This document shows positions 39,384 through 48,470 of a DNA stretch of 64,000 bases, in pieces. Each line of letters begins with the position of its first letter. Position 1 is the first letter of the stretch. Source of the stretch: Bacillus sp. CGMCC 1.16541 (GTDB lineage: Bacteria > Bacillota > Bacilli > Bacillales > Bacillaceae_H); assembly GCF_003184905.1 (NCBI RefSeq), contig NZ_QFRU01000019.1:29132-93131 (forward strand), given 5' to 3'. A program made the position numbers and the translations under genes. The notes under the pieces were generated by a model. The model did no database searches. It was not told the DNA's origin and saw nothing but the letters and a program-made list of their open reading frames with translations.

Positions 39384-39412
39384 TTGACATCACTGTCGAA
39401 AAATCATATAAT
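39384..39412 (+). promoter_or_regulatory. Sigma-A promoter of rpsD
   Basis: TTGACA (39384-39389), a 17-base spacer, then TATAAT (39407-39412): a full consensus housekeeping promoter about 188 bp upstream of rpsD, with transcription starting near 39419. Confidence 0.9.
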
Positions 39413-39418
39413 TCTCGT

Positions 39419-39600
39419 TGTGTGAAATATTGCAGCCTCTACATTCTTTTTTATGTTTTCATTTTGTTCCTCGCTTTTGAGGTGTATCTTGTAACTCTCT
39501 GCTGCTAGAGCGAAGGTACATGAAAACAAAATGAGCATGATTACAAGATTGTGTCTGTTTTTGTTTTGCATAAAATAAAAACAATAAGGAGGAGTCATTC
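39419..39600 (+). promoter_or_regulatory. rpsD mRNA leader, S4 autoregulatory element
   Basis: A roughly 180-nt untranslated leader with two interleaved helices. TGTTTTCAT (39454-39462) pairs with ATGAAAACA (39520-39528). ATCTTGTAA (39486-39494) pairs with TTACAAGAT (39541-39549). Crossing helices form a pseudoknot. B. subtilis S4 represses its own mRNA through such a leader, so the same feedback is expected here. Confidence 0.75.
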
Positions 39601-40203
39601 ATGGCTCGTTATACAGGTCCAAGCTGGAAATTATCTCGTCGTCTTGGTATCTCTTTAAGTGGTACTGGGAAAGAATTAGAAAAGCGTCCTTACGCTCCTG
39701 GCCCACATGGCCCAGGTCAACGCAAAAAAATCTCTGAATACGGTTTACAATTACAAGAAAAGCAAAAGTTGCGCCACATGTATGGTGTAAATGAGCGTCA
39801 ATTCCGTAACCTATTCGTTGCTGCTGGTAAAATGACTGGTAAGCACGGTGAGAACTTCATGATCCTTTTAGAAGCTCGCCTTGACAACTTAGTATACCGT
39901 ATGGGTCTTGCTCGCACTCGTCGTCAAGCTCGTCAATTAGTTAACCATGGTCACATTTTAGTAGATGGTAAACGCGTTGACATCCCATCTTACCGTGTAC
40001 AACCTGGTCAAGTGATCGGTGTTCGTGAAAAGTCTCGCAACTTAAACATCATCAAAGAATCTGTTGAAGGAAACAACTTCGTAGCAGACTACTTAACATT
40101 TGATGCTGAGAAATTAGAAGCAACATTTACTCGCTTACCTGAGCGTTCTGAATTAGCTGCTGAAATCAACGAATCATTAATCGTAGAGTTCTACTCTCGT
40201 TAA
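39601..40203 (+). CDS. rpsD: 30S ribosomal protein S4
   Basis: 200 residues. It nucleates 30S assembly by binding the 5' domain of 16S rRNA. The N-terminal [26 protein letters not shown] lacks the zinc-binding cysteines, as in the zinc-free form common in Bacillus. The S4 RNA-binding domain (about 91-150) contains [36 protein letters not shown] precedes the ATG. Codon use is strongly biased, as expected for a highly expressed gene. It is monocistronic. Confidence 0.98.
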   Translation: MARYTGPSWKLSRRLGISLSGTGKELEKRPYAPGPHGPGQRKKISEYGLQLQEKQKLRHMYGVNERQFRNLFVAAGKMTGKHGENFMILLEARLDNLVYRMGLARTRRQARQLVNHGHILVDGKRVDIPSYRVQPGQVIGVREKSRNLNIIKESVEGNNFVADYLTFDAEKLEATFTRLPERSELAAEINESLIVEFYSR

Positions 40204-40238
40204 TAAAAAATCTCTCCTTTTGGAGAGATTTTTTATTA
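40204..40238 (+). terminator. Terminator of rpsD
   Basis: AAAAAATCTCTCC, TTTT loop, then GGAGAGATTTTTTATT: a compact hairpin directly after the stop codon. Confidence 0.92.
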
Positions 40239-40249
40239 AGTCGACTAGA

Positions 40250-40291
40250 TCAAAAAAAGTCAGGTGTTATGACGCACCTGACTTTTTTGAT
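40250..40291 (-). terminator. Terminator of tyrS (bidirectional)
   Basis: ATCAAAAAAAGTCAGGTG pairs with CACCTGACTTTTTTGAT around GTTATGACG-type loop bases. It touches the tyrS stop codon. Confidence 0.9.
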
Positions 40292-41547
40292 TAGTATTGA
40301 ATTAATGTGTATTTCTTTTTACCACGACGAACGACTGTAAATTGACCCTCAATACGATCTTCTTCTCCTACAACCTTTTGAAGATCTTGAATGCGCTCAC
40401 CATTAATGTAAATTGCACCGTTTGAAATATCTTCACGAGCTTGTCGTTTAGAAGGAGAAATTTTACTATTTACAAGTAAATCAATTAAACCAACCTCTCC
40501 ACCTTCATGTGTGTAAGATGGAACGTCTTTAAATCCTTGTTTAATTTCTTCTGCTGTTAGTTCTGCAATACTTCCGCTGAATAATGCTTCGGAAATACGG
40601 ATTGCTTGCTCTAATGCGTCTTGACTATGAACAAGCTTCGTCATTTCTGCAGCTAATGCTTTTTGCGCTTCACGCTTTTCTGGTGCTTCTACTGCTTTTG
40701 CTTCTAATTCAGTAATTTCCTCATGAGATAAAAACGTAAAGTACTTTAAGTATTTCACAACATCACGATCGTCTGTGTTAATCCAGAACTGGTAAAATTC
40801 ATAAGGGCTCGTTTTTTCTGCATCTAGCCAGATTGCGCCACCTTCTGTTTTACCGAATTTTGTACCATCAGCTTTTGTTACAAGCGGAACTGTTAAACCG
40901 AATGCTTTCGCATCTTCTTCAGATTTACGAATTAACTCTAATCCAGCTGTAATATTTCCCCACTGATCGCTTCCACCAATCTGTAAACGACAGCCGTAGT
41001 TTTGGTATAACTTTAAGAAGTCGAATGATTGTAGAATCATGTAACTAAATTCAGTAAATGAAATTCCCGATTCAATACGTGACTGAACAGAGTCTTTTGC
41101 CATCATGTAGTTAATTCCAAAGTTCTTACCAATATCACGCAGGAATGTAATGACGTCTAATGAGCCAATCCACTCATAGTTATTGGCAATCATAGCTGCA
41201 TTTTCTCTCTCTTCAAAGTCTAAAAAGCGAGAAAGTTGATCTTTGATACGATCACTGAACATGGCAACCGTCTCTTTTTCATTCAATGTACGCTCTGCTT
41301 TTTTACCACTTGGATCTCCAATTAGTCCCGTTCCTCCACCTACAAGTGCAATCGGCTGGTGACCCGCTTGTTGAAAGCGACGTAAAATTAAAACTGGAAG
41401 TAAGTGCCCAATGTGTAAGCTATCCGCTGTTGGATCGAATCCACAGTATAATTTTGTACTTTCTTTTGCTAAAAGAGCTCGTAACCCTTCTTCATCTGTT
41501 TGTTGATTAATGAGTCCTCGAAACTCTAAATCCTTTAAGATATCCAT
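40291..41547 (-). CDS. tyrS: Tyrosyl-tRNA synthetase
   Basis: A 418-residue class I aminoacyl-tRNA synthetase of the bacterial TyrRS type. The HIGH motif is at 45-48 (SLHIGHLLP). The KMSKS-equivalent reads KFGKT near 232-236. The C-terminal S4-like RNA-binding domain (about 353-418) includes SPSKRQAREDISNGAIYINGE. It charges tRNA-Tyr in the cytosol. Expression is controlled by a tyrosine T-box leader directly upstream. Confidence 0.97.
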   Translation of the reverse strand: MDILKDLEFRGLINQQTDEEGLRALLAKESTKLYCGFDPTADSLHIGHLLPVLILRRFQQAGHQPIALVGGGTGLIGDPSGKKAERTLNEKETVAMFSDRIKDQLSRFLDFEERENAAMIANNYEWIGSLDVITFLRDIGKNFGINYMMAKDSVQSRIESGISFTEFSYMILQSFDFLKLYQNYGCRLQIGGSDQWGNITAGLELIRKSEEDAKAFGLTVPLVTKADGTKFGKTEGGAIWLDAEKTSPYEFYQFWINTDDRDVVKYLKYFTFLSHEEITELEAKAVEAPEKREAQKALAAEMTKLVHSQDALEQAIRISEALFSGSIAELTAEEIKQGFKDVPSYTHEGGEVGLIDLLVNSKISPSKRQAREDISNGAIYINGERIQDLQKVVGEEDRIEGQFTVVRRGKKKYTLIQY

Positions 41548-41592
41548 ACTTGTTATCTCTCCTTTAATTGTTCATCATGTAAAAATAAATAC

Positions 41593-41860
41593 AAAAAACG
41601 CCCCTTCTAAAAGAAGAAGGGACGAAAATATCGCGGTACCACCCTATTTGAAGCTTTATCAATCATAAGCTTCCACTTAAAACGATGTAACGGTCTGCCC
41701 GTCTTTTGTTACTTGCACATTCATGGGTTCGCAAAAGATGCTCAAGGATGTAATTCGTGATTCATCTATGTACTGATTTCCACCAACCATCAGCTCTCTA
41801 TAACAGGGAGATTCTCACTACTCGTTCCTATCTATGCTTATCTATTCAATTTAGTAAAAA
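41593..41860 (-). promoter_or_regulatory. Tyrosine-specific T-box riboswitch of tyrS
   Basis: The universal T-box AGGGTGGTACCGCG is at 41632-41645 on the minus strand. The terminator arm is at 41593-41624 (CGTCCCTTCTTC, loop, GAAGGGGCG, T-run). The upstream 200 nt hold a stem-I region with GAGTAGTGAGAA, the AGAG loop and a TAC (Tyr) codon in CAGTACATAGATG near 41769, a suitable specifier. Uncharged tRNA-Tyr would stabilise the antiterminator and switch on tyrS. Confidence 0.92.
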
Positions 41861-42081
41861 AGTCTACACAGCAACATTATGCCCCATTTTCATTAAAAAT
41901 TCAAGTAGTACTCTTAAGATTCGGTGAAATGAACGGAAAGTAAATGCTTCCAATAGGCAATTTAAAAGGGAAAATGTTATGATGTTACTATGTAATTTGA
42001 AGATCACTACTAATGCTTTTCTATAGCTATCTGATAAATAAGACTTTTTCTCCTACAGAAAAATATAAAGGAGCTGAACAA

Positions 42082-43143
42082 ATGAATATTTTCCTAACAG
42101 GAGCGACAGGATTTTTAGGAAAACGATTAATACAAAATTTATTGAATCAAGAACATCAGATTTATGTGCTTGTTCGTAACAAAAACAAATTTAGTACATT
42201 GCGTGAGTCACTTTTGCCTCAGCATGTGTCTCATGTTCACCCAATATATGGTGATATTACAGATGAAAAGTTGAAGGTTTCACCGACGGATTACGAAAAA
42301 ATAGAAGGTCAAATTGACGCGATTTACCATATGGCTGCGTTGTTATCATTTGACCCGGTTGATAAAGACGCAACATTTGACGTAAATGTTGCGGGAACAA
42401 GAAATGTTTTAGAATTCGCAAAAGCGATATGTGCCAAAAAGTTCTTTTACGTGAGTACCGCTTATACGCTAGGAACGAGCGAACAAGGCGATGAACAGCT
42501 ATATTCCACGGACCGATTATTTGTTAACTATTATGAAGAAAGTAAATGTAGAAGTGAACATCTTGTTTACTCATACAAAGAACATTTCAATGTTTATATT
42601 ATGCGTCCTGCCATTATTATCGGAGATTCAGTAACCGGTGAAGCTGATACAAGCTTTGCATTGTACGGGTTATTAAAAGGTTTAAAGCTACTAAAAAGAA
42701 AAGTATCTAGACTAGAAAACTGGCAAAACAATACGTACCGATTACTTATTAATCCGTCAACACAATCTAACTTTGTACCTGTAGACTATGTAGCTGATGT
42801 ATTAACAATTGGATTAACATACGCTCAACCAAATACCATTTATAACATCACAAACTCTAAACCTCCAAGTCATCGAATGGTTTTTGATATTGTAAAAGAA
42901 CTAATGGAGTTTCCAAACCTTGAAATGGTGGCAGAACCCGATACACATACACTTTCAAAAGAAGAGCTCTTCATTAACGAACCTCTCAAAGTGTTTCATT
43001 CGTACTGGAATCGCTCTATTACTTTTAAAAATGAACACACCAAAGAAATGTTAAAAGAAGCAGGTCAAGCTGAACTCGAGATGGATGAGCAAATGCTTAA
43101 GAGAATTATCGGGAACTCTGTAAAAGAGAAAGAACTTGTATAA
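42082..43143 (+). CDS. Extended SDR-family NAD(P)-dependent oxidoreductase
   Basis: 353 residues from the ATG at 42082, with AAAGGAG eight bases upstream. The Rossmann motif TGATGFLG is at 6-13, and the catalytic pair Tyr151-x3-Lys155 lies in NYYEESK with Ser125 before it, so the enzyme is probably active. The fold resembles the NAD-binding_4 / thioester-reductase and epimerase group. The substrate cannot be told from sequence. It stands alone, convergent with the protease operon, between tyrS and acsA where B. subtilis has no such gene, so it is an accessory insertion. Confidence 0.85.
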   Translation: MNIFLTGATGFLGKRLIQNLLNQEHQIYVLVRNKNKFSTLRESLLPQHVSHVHPIYGDITDEKLKVSPTDYEKIEGQIDAIYHMAALLSFDPVDKDATFDVNVAGTRNVLEFAKAICAKKFFYVSTAYTLGTSEQGDEQLYSTDRLFVNYYEESKCRSEHLVYSYKEHFNVYIMRPAIIIGDSVTGEADTSFALYGLLKGLKLLKRKVSRLENWQNNTYRLLINPSTQSNFVPVDYVADVLTIGLTYAQPNTIYNITNSKPPSHRMVFDIVKELMEFPNLEMVAEPDTHTLSKEELFINEPLKVFHSYWNRSITFKNEHTKEMLKEAGQAELEMDEQMLKRIIGNSVKEKELV

Positions 43144-43302
43144 GCTGTCGACATTACAGGTCTCAAAAAGAGATTTATTTGTTCCAACCTCTTGCGTACA
43201 CACTCAGCCATCTAAGAGAAAGGACATACGTCAATAAACTTTAAAAAGCAAGTACAGCCCTATCCCTCGGTATAACTAGACTGCAGGGCAAATGATGTTG
43301 CG

Positions 43303-43350
43303 GACTGAGACAAACAGGGGGTTGTTTCCCCCTGTTTGTCTCAGTTTCTT
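43303..43350. terminator. Strong bidirectional terminator
   Basis: A perfect 18-bp stem (43304-43321 and 43328-43345) with a TTGTTT loop and a T-rich end on the plus side. It separates the SDR gene from the convergent signalling operon. Confidence 0.92.
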
Positions 43351-43359
43351 TAAGTTGTT

Positions 43360-45090
43360 TTATCTATCTTTCTTCAAGTCTGGTAATGATTCTTTACATC
43401 GATCTCTCCACCAAACCCAAAACATACTCAGCCCCCATCCGTCATGGTGTTCTTCTAACGTTTTAACTCGCCAATAAACAGGGGGATGATTCATAAATTG
43501 AAATTCAAACAATCTCCATAACCACTTCTCTCTCTTTAAACTATTCACCGGTTCAGGGTCATCTTTAGTCGTTGTCGAAAATGAAAAATTCAACGCACTG
43601 TCTATATTTTTATCCTGTCTAATTGTAAGCTCTTCGAGTGCTCTTGCCATTTGTAATCTTCCTCCACTTATGTAAGTAGAAGCTTTATGATCTGCTCGAA
43701 CTTCTGCTATTTGACTAATCATTGATAAGTAACTAGTAAATCCAATCATGACCACCCATACAAAAACAAGTATGATCCAAAAAGACGGTTTATCTTCTGA
43801 CATTAACCAATCTTGTGACAAATAAACGATTGATCCCATTCCACCAAGAAATAAAAACCGAAATAACTGTAATCTCATGATATCTCTACTTTTAATATGC
43901 GCTACTTCATGAGCAATAATGGCTTCGATATGTTCAATACTAAGTTTCATTGTTTCAGAAGTTAATGTAATCATCGAACGTCCAACATTCATACCTGTTG
44001 CTAATGCATTGTAGTCTGTTGATTCTGTTTGATATACTTTCACATGTTTCATATTGGCCTGTAAACAGACTCGCTCTGCACATGCTAGAATGGCTGAATC
44101 TTTTACCTCTTCTGCATCCATCGCTACTTTTAGTACTTTATCAGAGATATACAGATTAAACAGCCAATAGAAAAGAATAACAATAACGTTGATCCAAACC
44201 GATAGCTCTAACCAATACATCACAATGATCAGTGTTGTATAAGCAGAGATCCCTTTTACCGTAATTGCAAAGTATCCTTTACCTAGCAACCTCCTCCATT
44301 GTTTCTTATGAAAGACTGATTCAACTCTTCTCTCCTCTACCTGTTCATTTACATATTGTTTGAGAACATGAGTCCACCTTTCTAGGTCATTCACTGTTAA
44401 ATAAATTGTTTCTCCAGAAAAACGCAATTTAAGGACTTTTGTAAAAGACGTTGTGTAATCTTTATTGGTTTGCAACAACGTAAATAACGGAAATAACCTT
44501 AATAGATCAACGTTAGACTCGACGTGAAGTTCATTTAGATGCTGTAACGGATAGCTCTTTAAATCACTTCTTGTCATAACATAGAGCATTTGCTCATCTT
44601 CTGAAAAATAAAGCTGGATTGAATAGAACTGAATGATTCTCTTTATTCCATCACTACATAAAGACGCTACACTGAACAGTAAAACCATCTTTAACACATT
44701 GCTTGTTTCTGGACCTACTATAATAAATAAAATTGAAAGTGATGAAAACAAAAGGATAAAACTTACATCAGCAAGTACGCGTTTGAATGATTTATTAACC
44801 TCTATTACAACCGCATTGCTCTGGGCTATTTTTTCTTTGAACGTCATGCGTAACTCTTTTTTAGGAATTAGTTCTGAGAAAGTAAAATAGCTATACACAA
44901 CCATTATGATGGTGAGCCATATCTGATTGAAGTTAAATACCGATATTAAAAGATATAAACTGATTATACCTCCTATTATTTCCACTGCATTGCCTAGATT
45001 TTTTGCTATACTCCCAAATAATGATCCGATCAGAGCCATGCTCGCTCCAATCAATAACCCTATTACCAACTCCGACATAGCCATGTCCAT
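43360..45090 (-). CDS. Large HtpX-like M48 membrane metalloprotease
   Basis: 576 residues from the ATG at 45088-45090 with AAGGAG eight bases upstream. The C-terminal half is an M48 zinc protease core: NALATG (361-366), zinc motif HEVAH (394-398), third ligand Glu463 in EVRAD, and NHPP (534-537). Membrane helices flank it (about 283-315 and 410-455). The N-terminal half has about five helices (6-70, 107-145) and a soluble 160-270 domain of unknown kind, making it twice the length of classical HtpX. It is last in an operon with a lipoprotein and a two-component system, 4 bp after the lipoprotein gene, suggesting envelope quality control. Confidence 0.82.
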   Translation of the reverse strand: MDMAMSELVIGLLIGASMALIGSLFGSIAKNLGNAVEIIGGIISLYLLISVFNFNQIWLTIIMVVYSYFTFSELIPKKELRMTFKEKIAQSNAVVIEVNKSFKRVLADVSFILLFSSLSILFIIVGPETSNVLKMVLLFSVASLCSDGIKRIIQFYSIQLYFSEDEQMLYVMTRSDLKSYPLQHLNELHVESNVDLLRLFPLFTLLQTNKDYTTSFTKVLKLRFSGETIYLTVNDLERWTHVLKQYVNEQVEERRVESVFHKKQWRRLLGKGYFAITVKGISAYTTLIIVMYWLELSVWINVIVILFYWLFNLYISDKVLKVAMDAEEVKDSAILACAERVCLQANMKHVKVYQTESTDYNALATGMNVGRSMITLTSETMKLSIEHIEAIIAHEVAHIKSRDIMRLQLFRFLFLGGMGSIVYLSQDWLMSEDKPSFWIILVFVWVVMIGFTSYLSMISQIAEVRADHKASTYISGGRLQMARALEELTIRQDKNIDSALNFSFSTTTKDDPEPVNSLKREKWLWRLFEFQFMNHPPVYWRVKTLEEHHDGWGLSMFWVWWRDRCKESLPDLKKDR

Positions 45091-45094
45091 TCGA

Positions 45095-46147
45095 TTAACT
45101 CCTTCCCTCATCTAAGCTGTACGTCATGTTATTAATTTCTTCTATTAAATCATTTATCGTTAAATCTGGATGAGTGACCATTACGTTGTAACGTAACCCT
45201 TTTTCATCCCACGATATGGATTGAATTTCATCCATTACCTCTCCTTTTGTTTGCCTAATAGAAATGTCATGATTTAACTGTGCTTCTTCTTCTTGAGGTG
45301 TTTCAAATATCGTCATCATAAAAGCTGGAATCTCATCTTTTTCATAAAAAATAGTTAGTTCATTTCTTTTCACAATTCCTTCTAGCTTCTCTAATTCAAT
45401 ATTTGCAATACGATACTCCCTATTATGTACGGTTAAAAAGGGAGTACCTAAGATGTTACTCGCTTCTGGAAGTGATACTTTGTTATTTTCTTGCTGAATT
45501 TCTTCTACATTCACACCATCTGGCAAAGATAATACAAAGGTATCGTTATCGAACGCTGGTGAAGAATCGATATGTTGATAAATTAATTCTGACTTCGTCT
45601 CTCCACTCATACTTTCTTGCTTAACAACAAACCACGAACTCTTCTCTACCCAAAGATCAAAGTCACCTAACAGTGATTTCGTTGATTTTGCTTTTACTTT
45701 GACATGATGGGTTTGAAAATCACCAATTTTTTCTTCTCCCACTACTTCATAAGTGTGAGTATTTTTCATTCCTTCTAACATTGACAACAACTTACCTCTT
45801 TGTGTCATCCCTTGATGTTCCATTGTTTCTTCTAACGATACAGATAATGCTTTATTTGTTTTCTTATCATAAACAACTAATGTTGAGCCATCATTTACTA
45901 CCATAGAATCGGACATATCACTAGTCGAATGAATTTTTATTTTTTCTCCTTTTACCCATTCTTTAAAGTTCACTTTTTCGATGAGCTTTTCATTTTCATA
46001 GATTGTAAACGTTCCTTCTCCGTAATATGATTTTGTCTGATCTCCTTTTAAAATAGAGTCCATAATATCCGTCGACGTGAATGTCTCTTTATTCGAACAA
46101 CCAATCACGAATAATAAAACAAATACGATTGTCATTATTTGTTTCAT
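45095..46147 (-). CDS. Lipoprotein with LolA/RseB-like domain
   Basis: 350 residues from the ATG at 46145-46147 with GAGAGGAAGCAGA upstream. A short type II signal peptide ends in the lipobox VIGC with Cys17 as the lipidated residue, so it sits on the outer face of the membrane. The middle (about 40-215) resembles the LolA/RseB-like lipid- or sensor-binding fold found in Bacillus YdcC-type proteins. The C-terminal part (about 240-350) looks like a DUF4367-type domain. The start overlaps the kinase stop by four bases. A role as sensor accessory to the adjacent kinase is an inference. Confidence 0.78.
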   Translation of the reverse strand: MKQIMTIVFVLLFVIGCSNKETFTSTDIMDSILKGDQTKSYYGEGTFTIYENEKLIEKVNFKEWVKGEKIKIHSTSDMSDSMVVNDGSTLVVYDKKTNKALSVSLEETMEHQGMTQRGKLLSMLEGMKNTHTYEVVGEEKIGDFQTHHVKVKAKSTKSLLGDFDLWVEKSSWFVVKQESMSGETKSELIYQHIDSSPAFDNDTFVLSLPDGVNVEEIQQENNKVSLPEASNILGTPFLTVHNREYRIANIELEKLEGIVKRNELTIFYEKDEIPAFMMTIFETPQEEEAQLNHDISIRQTKGEVMDEIQSISWDEKGLRYNVMVTHPDLTINDLIEEINNMTYSLDEGRS

Positions 46148-47616
46148 TCTGCTTCCTCTCTTTCTTTCAAATAACAAGCAACAATGGTTCCAAGCTTTTC
46201 TTCAGACCAAAGTGAAATGGCGCCTTTTTGTTTTTCCATCAATATTTTCGCAATGCTTAGCCCTAGCCCGGAATTTTTATGATGCGCTTTTGTTCGTGCA
46301 TCATCTCCTTGAAAAAACGGTTCAAATACAAATTTTTGATTTGTACTAGCAATTCCTTCTCCTTCATTTTGAACAATAAGAATCGTGCCTCTTTCTCTAA
46401 ATCTTTCTATTCCCGAGCGAAAAGCTGGAAATACCCAACTTGGAATTGAATGAGCAGATGAAATAACAGCAAGGTAAATCGTGCCCCCACTTTTAGTAAA
46501 ACGCACCGCATTAGACATTAAATTGTCTACCACTCTCATTAACTCTTTCGGGCTTAATTCATACGATTGCTGTGGGTAGTTTTCCGTATATAATTGAATA
46601 TTTTTTTGCTCACATACTTCTTCATATCCTGATATAAGCATCTCAAAAAACTCTTCTCCCTCTACTTCTACGACGTCTATCTTTTTAGTTGATGCTTGCA
46701 AAGACGTATAGACAGAAAGCTCATCTAGCATTTGTTTCATATAGTGAATCTTTTCAAACAGAATAGACTCATATTCTTTCTTTTCATTTGATGATAAATG
46801 CTGATCATCTCGTAATGATTCAGCGTATGCATGAATAACGGTTAGTGGCGTTTTTAAATCATGAGCTAGTGAAGCAATCATAAATTGTTTTTCCTGCTGT
46901 TCTTTCTTAACGGCTTGTTGAGAATCAATCACTTGTTGCTTCATTTTTTCAAACCTTTGAATGACTGCTCCAATTTCATCGTTTCGATGATATAAGAGTG
47001 TCCTATTTTGCTGTGTCTCTCCAAAAGCCGTCATTTGAACTTGCAGCTCTTTTAAAGGTTGAATAATCTTCTTATGTACAACAACCATCATTGTCATATA
47101 AATCACGATAAATAGAGAAAGAGCTCCTACACCTAAAATTTTTGATTGATAATCAAACAATTGAAGCCATTTTACACGTGGAATGGCTAATTCATAAATA
47201 CCAATCATCTGTCCATCTTGAAACACTGGATTTTTAATTTGATAAAAACGATGGTTTTCTTTTAGTACGGTTAAATCTCGATACAATTGATTCGTGTTAA
47301 CTCTCATGTAAGGGACGTTAAATGATGGTTCAACAGAAGAAAAAAATGTTACACCATCTGGACGGTATAACGTGACCGTCACTTCATTCAGTCGGTCTGT
47401 TAACTCATCATAATTACTTTCCTTTTGAATCTTGTACAATGTAGGATTCGTTATATAGTTCTCTAATTCTGATACTTTAGTAGATACTTCTATAAATTCA
47501 TTTAACTGCTGTTCTTTTTCATAGTTCTTTACTACGTTATATAATAAAAGAAACGTCATAACCGGAAGAATCATAACTAAAAAATAGGTAATCAGTAGCC
47601 ATGTTCTAATTTTCAT
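46144..47616 (-). CDS. Membrane sensor histidine kinase
   Basis: 490 residues: membrane helix (7-28), extracytoplasmic domain (30-158) of unrecognised type, second helix (159-180), HAMP linker (182-235), HisKA dimerisation domain with phospho-acceptor His252 in SLAHDLKTPLT, and a HATPase_c domain with NLMSNAVRF, NEGEGI and GLGLSIAK. It starts directly after the regulator's stop codon and overlaps the lipoprotein start. The ligand is unknown; the operon content points to an envelope or secretion signal. Confidence 0.9.
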   Translation of the reverse strand: MKIRTWLLITYFLVMILPVMTFLLLYNVVKNYEKEQQLNEFIEVSTKVSELENYITNPTLYKIQKESNYDELTDRLNEVTVTLYRPDGVTFFSSVEPSFNVPYMRVNTNQLYRDLTVLKENHRFYQIKNPVFQDGQMIGIYELAIPRVKWLQLFDYQSKILGVGALSLFIVIYMTMMVVVHKKIIQPLKELQVQMTAFGETQQNRTLLYHRNDEIGAVIQRFEKMKQQVIDSQQAVKKEQQEKQFMIASLAHDLKTPLTVIHAYAESLRDDQHLSSNEKKEYESILFEKIHYMKQMLDELSVYTSLQASTKKIDVVEVEGEEFFEMLISGYEEVCEQKNIQLYTENYPQQSYELSPKELMRVVDNLMSNAVRFTKSGGTIYLAVISSAHSIPSWVFPAFRSGIERFRERGTILIVQNEGEGIASTNQKFVFEPFFQGDDARTKAHHKNSGLGLSIAKILMEKQKGAISLWSEEKLGTIVACYLKEREEAE

Positions 47617-48321
47617 TTACAGTTCTTCTCCAATGAAACGGTATCCTGTTCCCCATATCGTTTGGATAAAAGAAGGCTTTTTAGGGTGTTCGTTTAACTT
47701 CAAACGTAAACTTTTAATATGCACTGTTACCGTATTATTTGTTTCAACATCCTCTTCATTCCATATGTACTCATAAAGCTCTTTTTTTGAAAAGGTTTCA
47801 TTCGGATAACTTGCTAACCACAGTAGTAAAGATTGTTCGCATTTTGTTAAAGAAAGAAGTGAATCCCCTAAGTAAACCGCTTTTTTCTGAAAGTCAATTG
47901 TTAGACCGTTTTGATACTGGATGATCTGTTCTTTCGCTTCTTTTTGAAGAAAACGGCGATATCGACGTAAATGGGAATCAATTCTCGCTGTTAATTCAGC
48001 TAAGCTAAAAGGTTTCGTTATATAGTCATCAGCTCCTAACTTGAGACCCTTTATTTTATTTTCCTCCTCAATACGAGCACTAACGATACAAAGTGGAACA
48101 TCACTTTCTTGACGAATTCGCTGACAAAATTCAAATCCGTTTAGTTGTGGCAACATTAAATCAACTAAAATGAGATCGAACATTTGAAGCTTAAATTCAT
48201 CAAGTCCTTCTCTTCCTGTTGATGCCCACACTGCATCGTACCCTTCACGTTGCAAATGTCCTATCACCACACGAGCGATCTCTACATCATCTTCGACAAC
48301 TAAAATTTTTTCTTTATTCAT
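47617..48321 (-). CDS. OmpR-family response regulator
   Basis: 234 residues. The receiver domain (1-120) has the acidic pocket EDD (10-12), phosphorylation site Asp54 in LVDLMLP, switch Ser81 and Lys103 in ITKPF. A winged-helix DNA-binding domain (about 130-232) ends WGTGYRF, typical of the OmpR/PhoB group. The ATG follows GGAGGAGAGAAA. It is first in the four-gene operon and probably controls it. The 149 bp upstream are shared with the acsA terminator side and show no clear direct repeats. Confidence 0.92.
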   Translation of the reverse strand: MNKEKILVVEDDVEIARVVIGHLQREGYDAVWASTGREGLDEFKLQMFDLILVDLMLPQLNGFEFCQRIRQESDVPLCIVSARIEEENKIKGLKLGADDYITKPFSLAELTARIDSHLRRYRRFLQKEAKEQIIQYQNGLTIDFQKKAVYLGDSLLSLTKCEQSLLLWLASYPNETFSKKELYEYIWNEEDVETNNTVTVHIKSLRLKLNEHPKKPSFIQTIWGTGYRFIGEEL

Positions 48322-48436
48322 TTTCTCTCCTCCACTATTAGTATATTGAAAGAAATGACTACCTTCATTTATTTAATAAATTCTTTATTTTTGTAATCAT
48401 TACCCATGGTTTTTTTATCCATATATTATTATGACA

Positions 48437-48468
48437 TAAAAAAGCCTCGCATGAGATGCGAGGCTTTC
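48437..48468 (-). terminator. Terminator of acsA
   Basis: On the minus strand AAAGCCTCGCAT and ATGCGAGGCTTTTTT form a perfect stem with a CTC-type loop. It abuts the acsA stop codon. Confidence 0.92.
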
Positions 48469-48470
48469 TA

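Noticed and set aside
42082..48321. The accessory block as a mobile element or genomic island
   Set aside because: There is no integrase, transposase, flanking direct repeat or tRNA gene, and base composition looks like the surroundings; a simple lineage-specific insertion is all that can be said.
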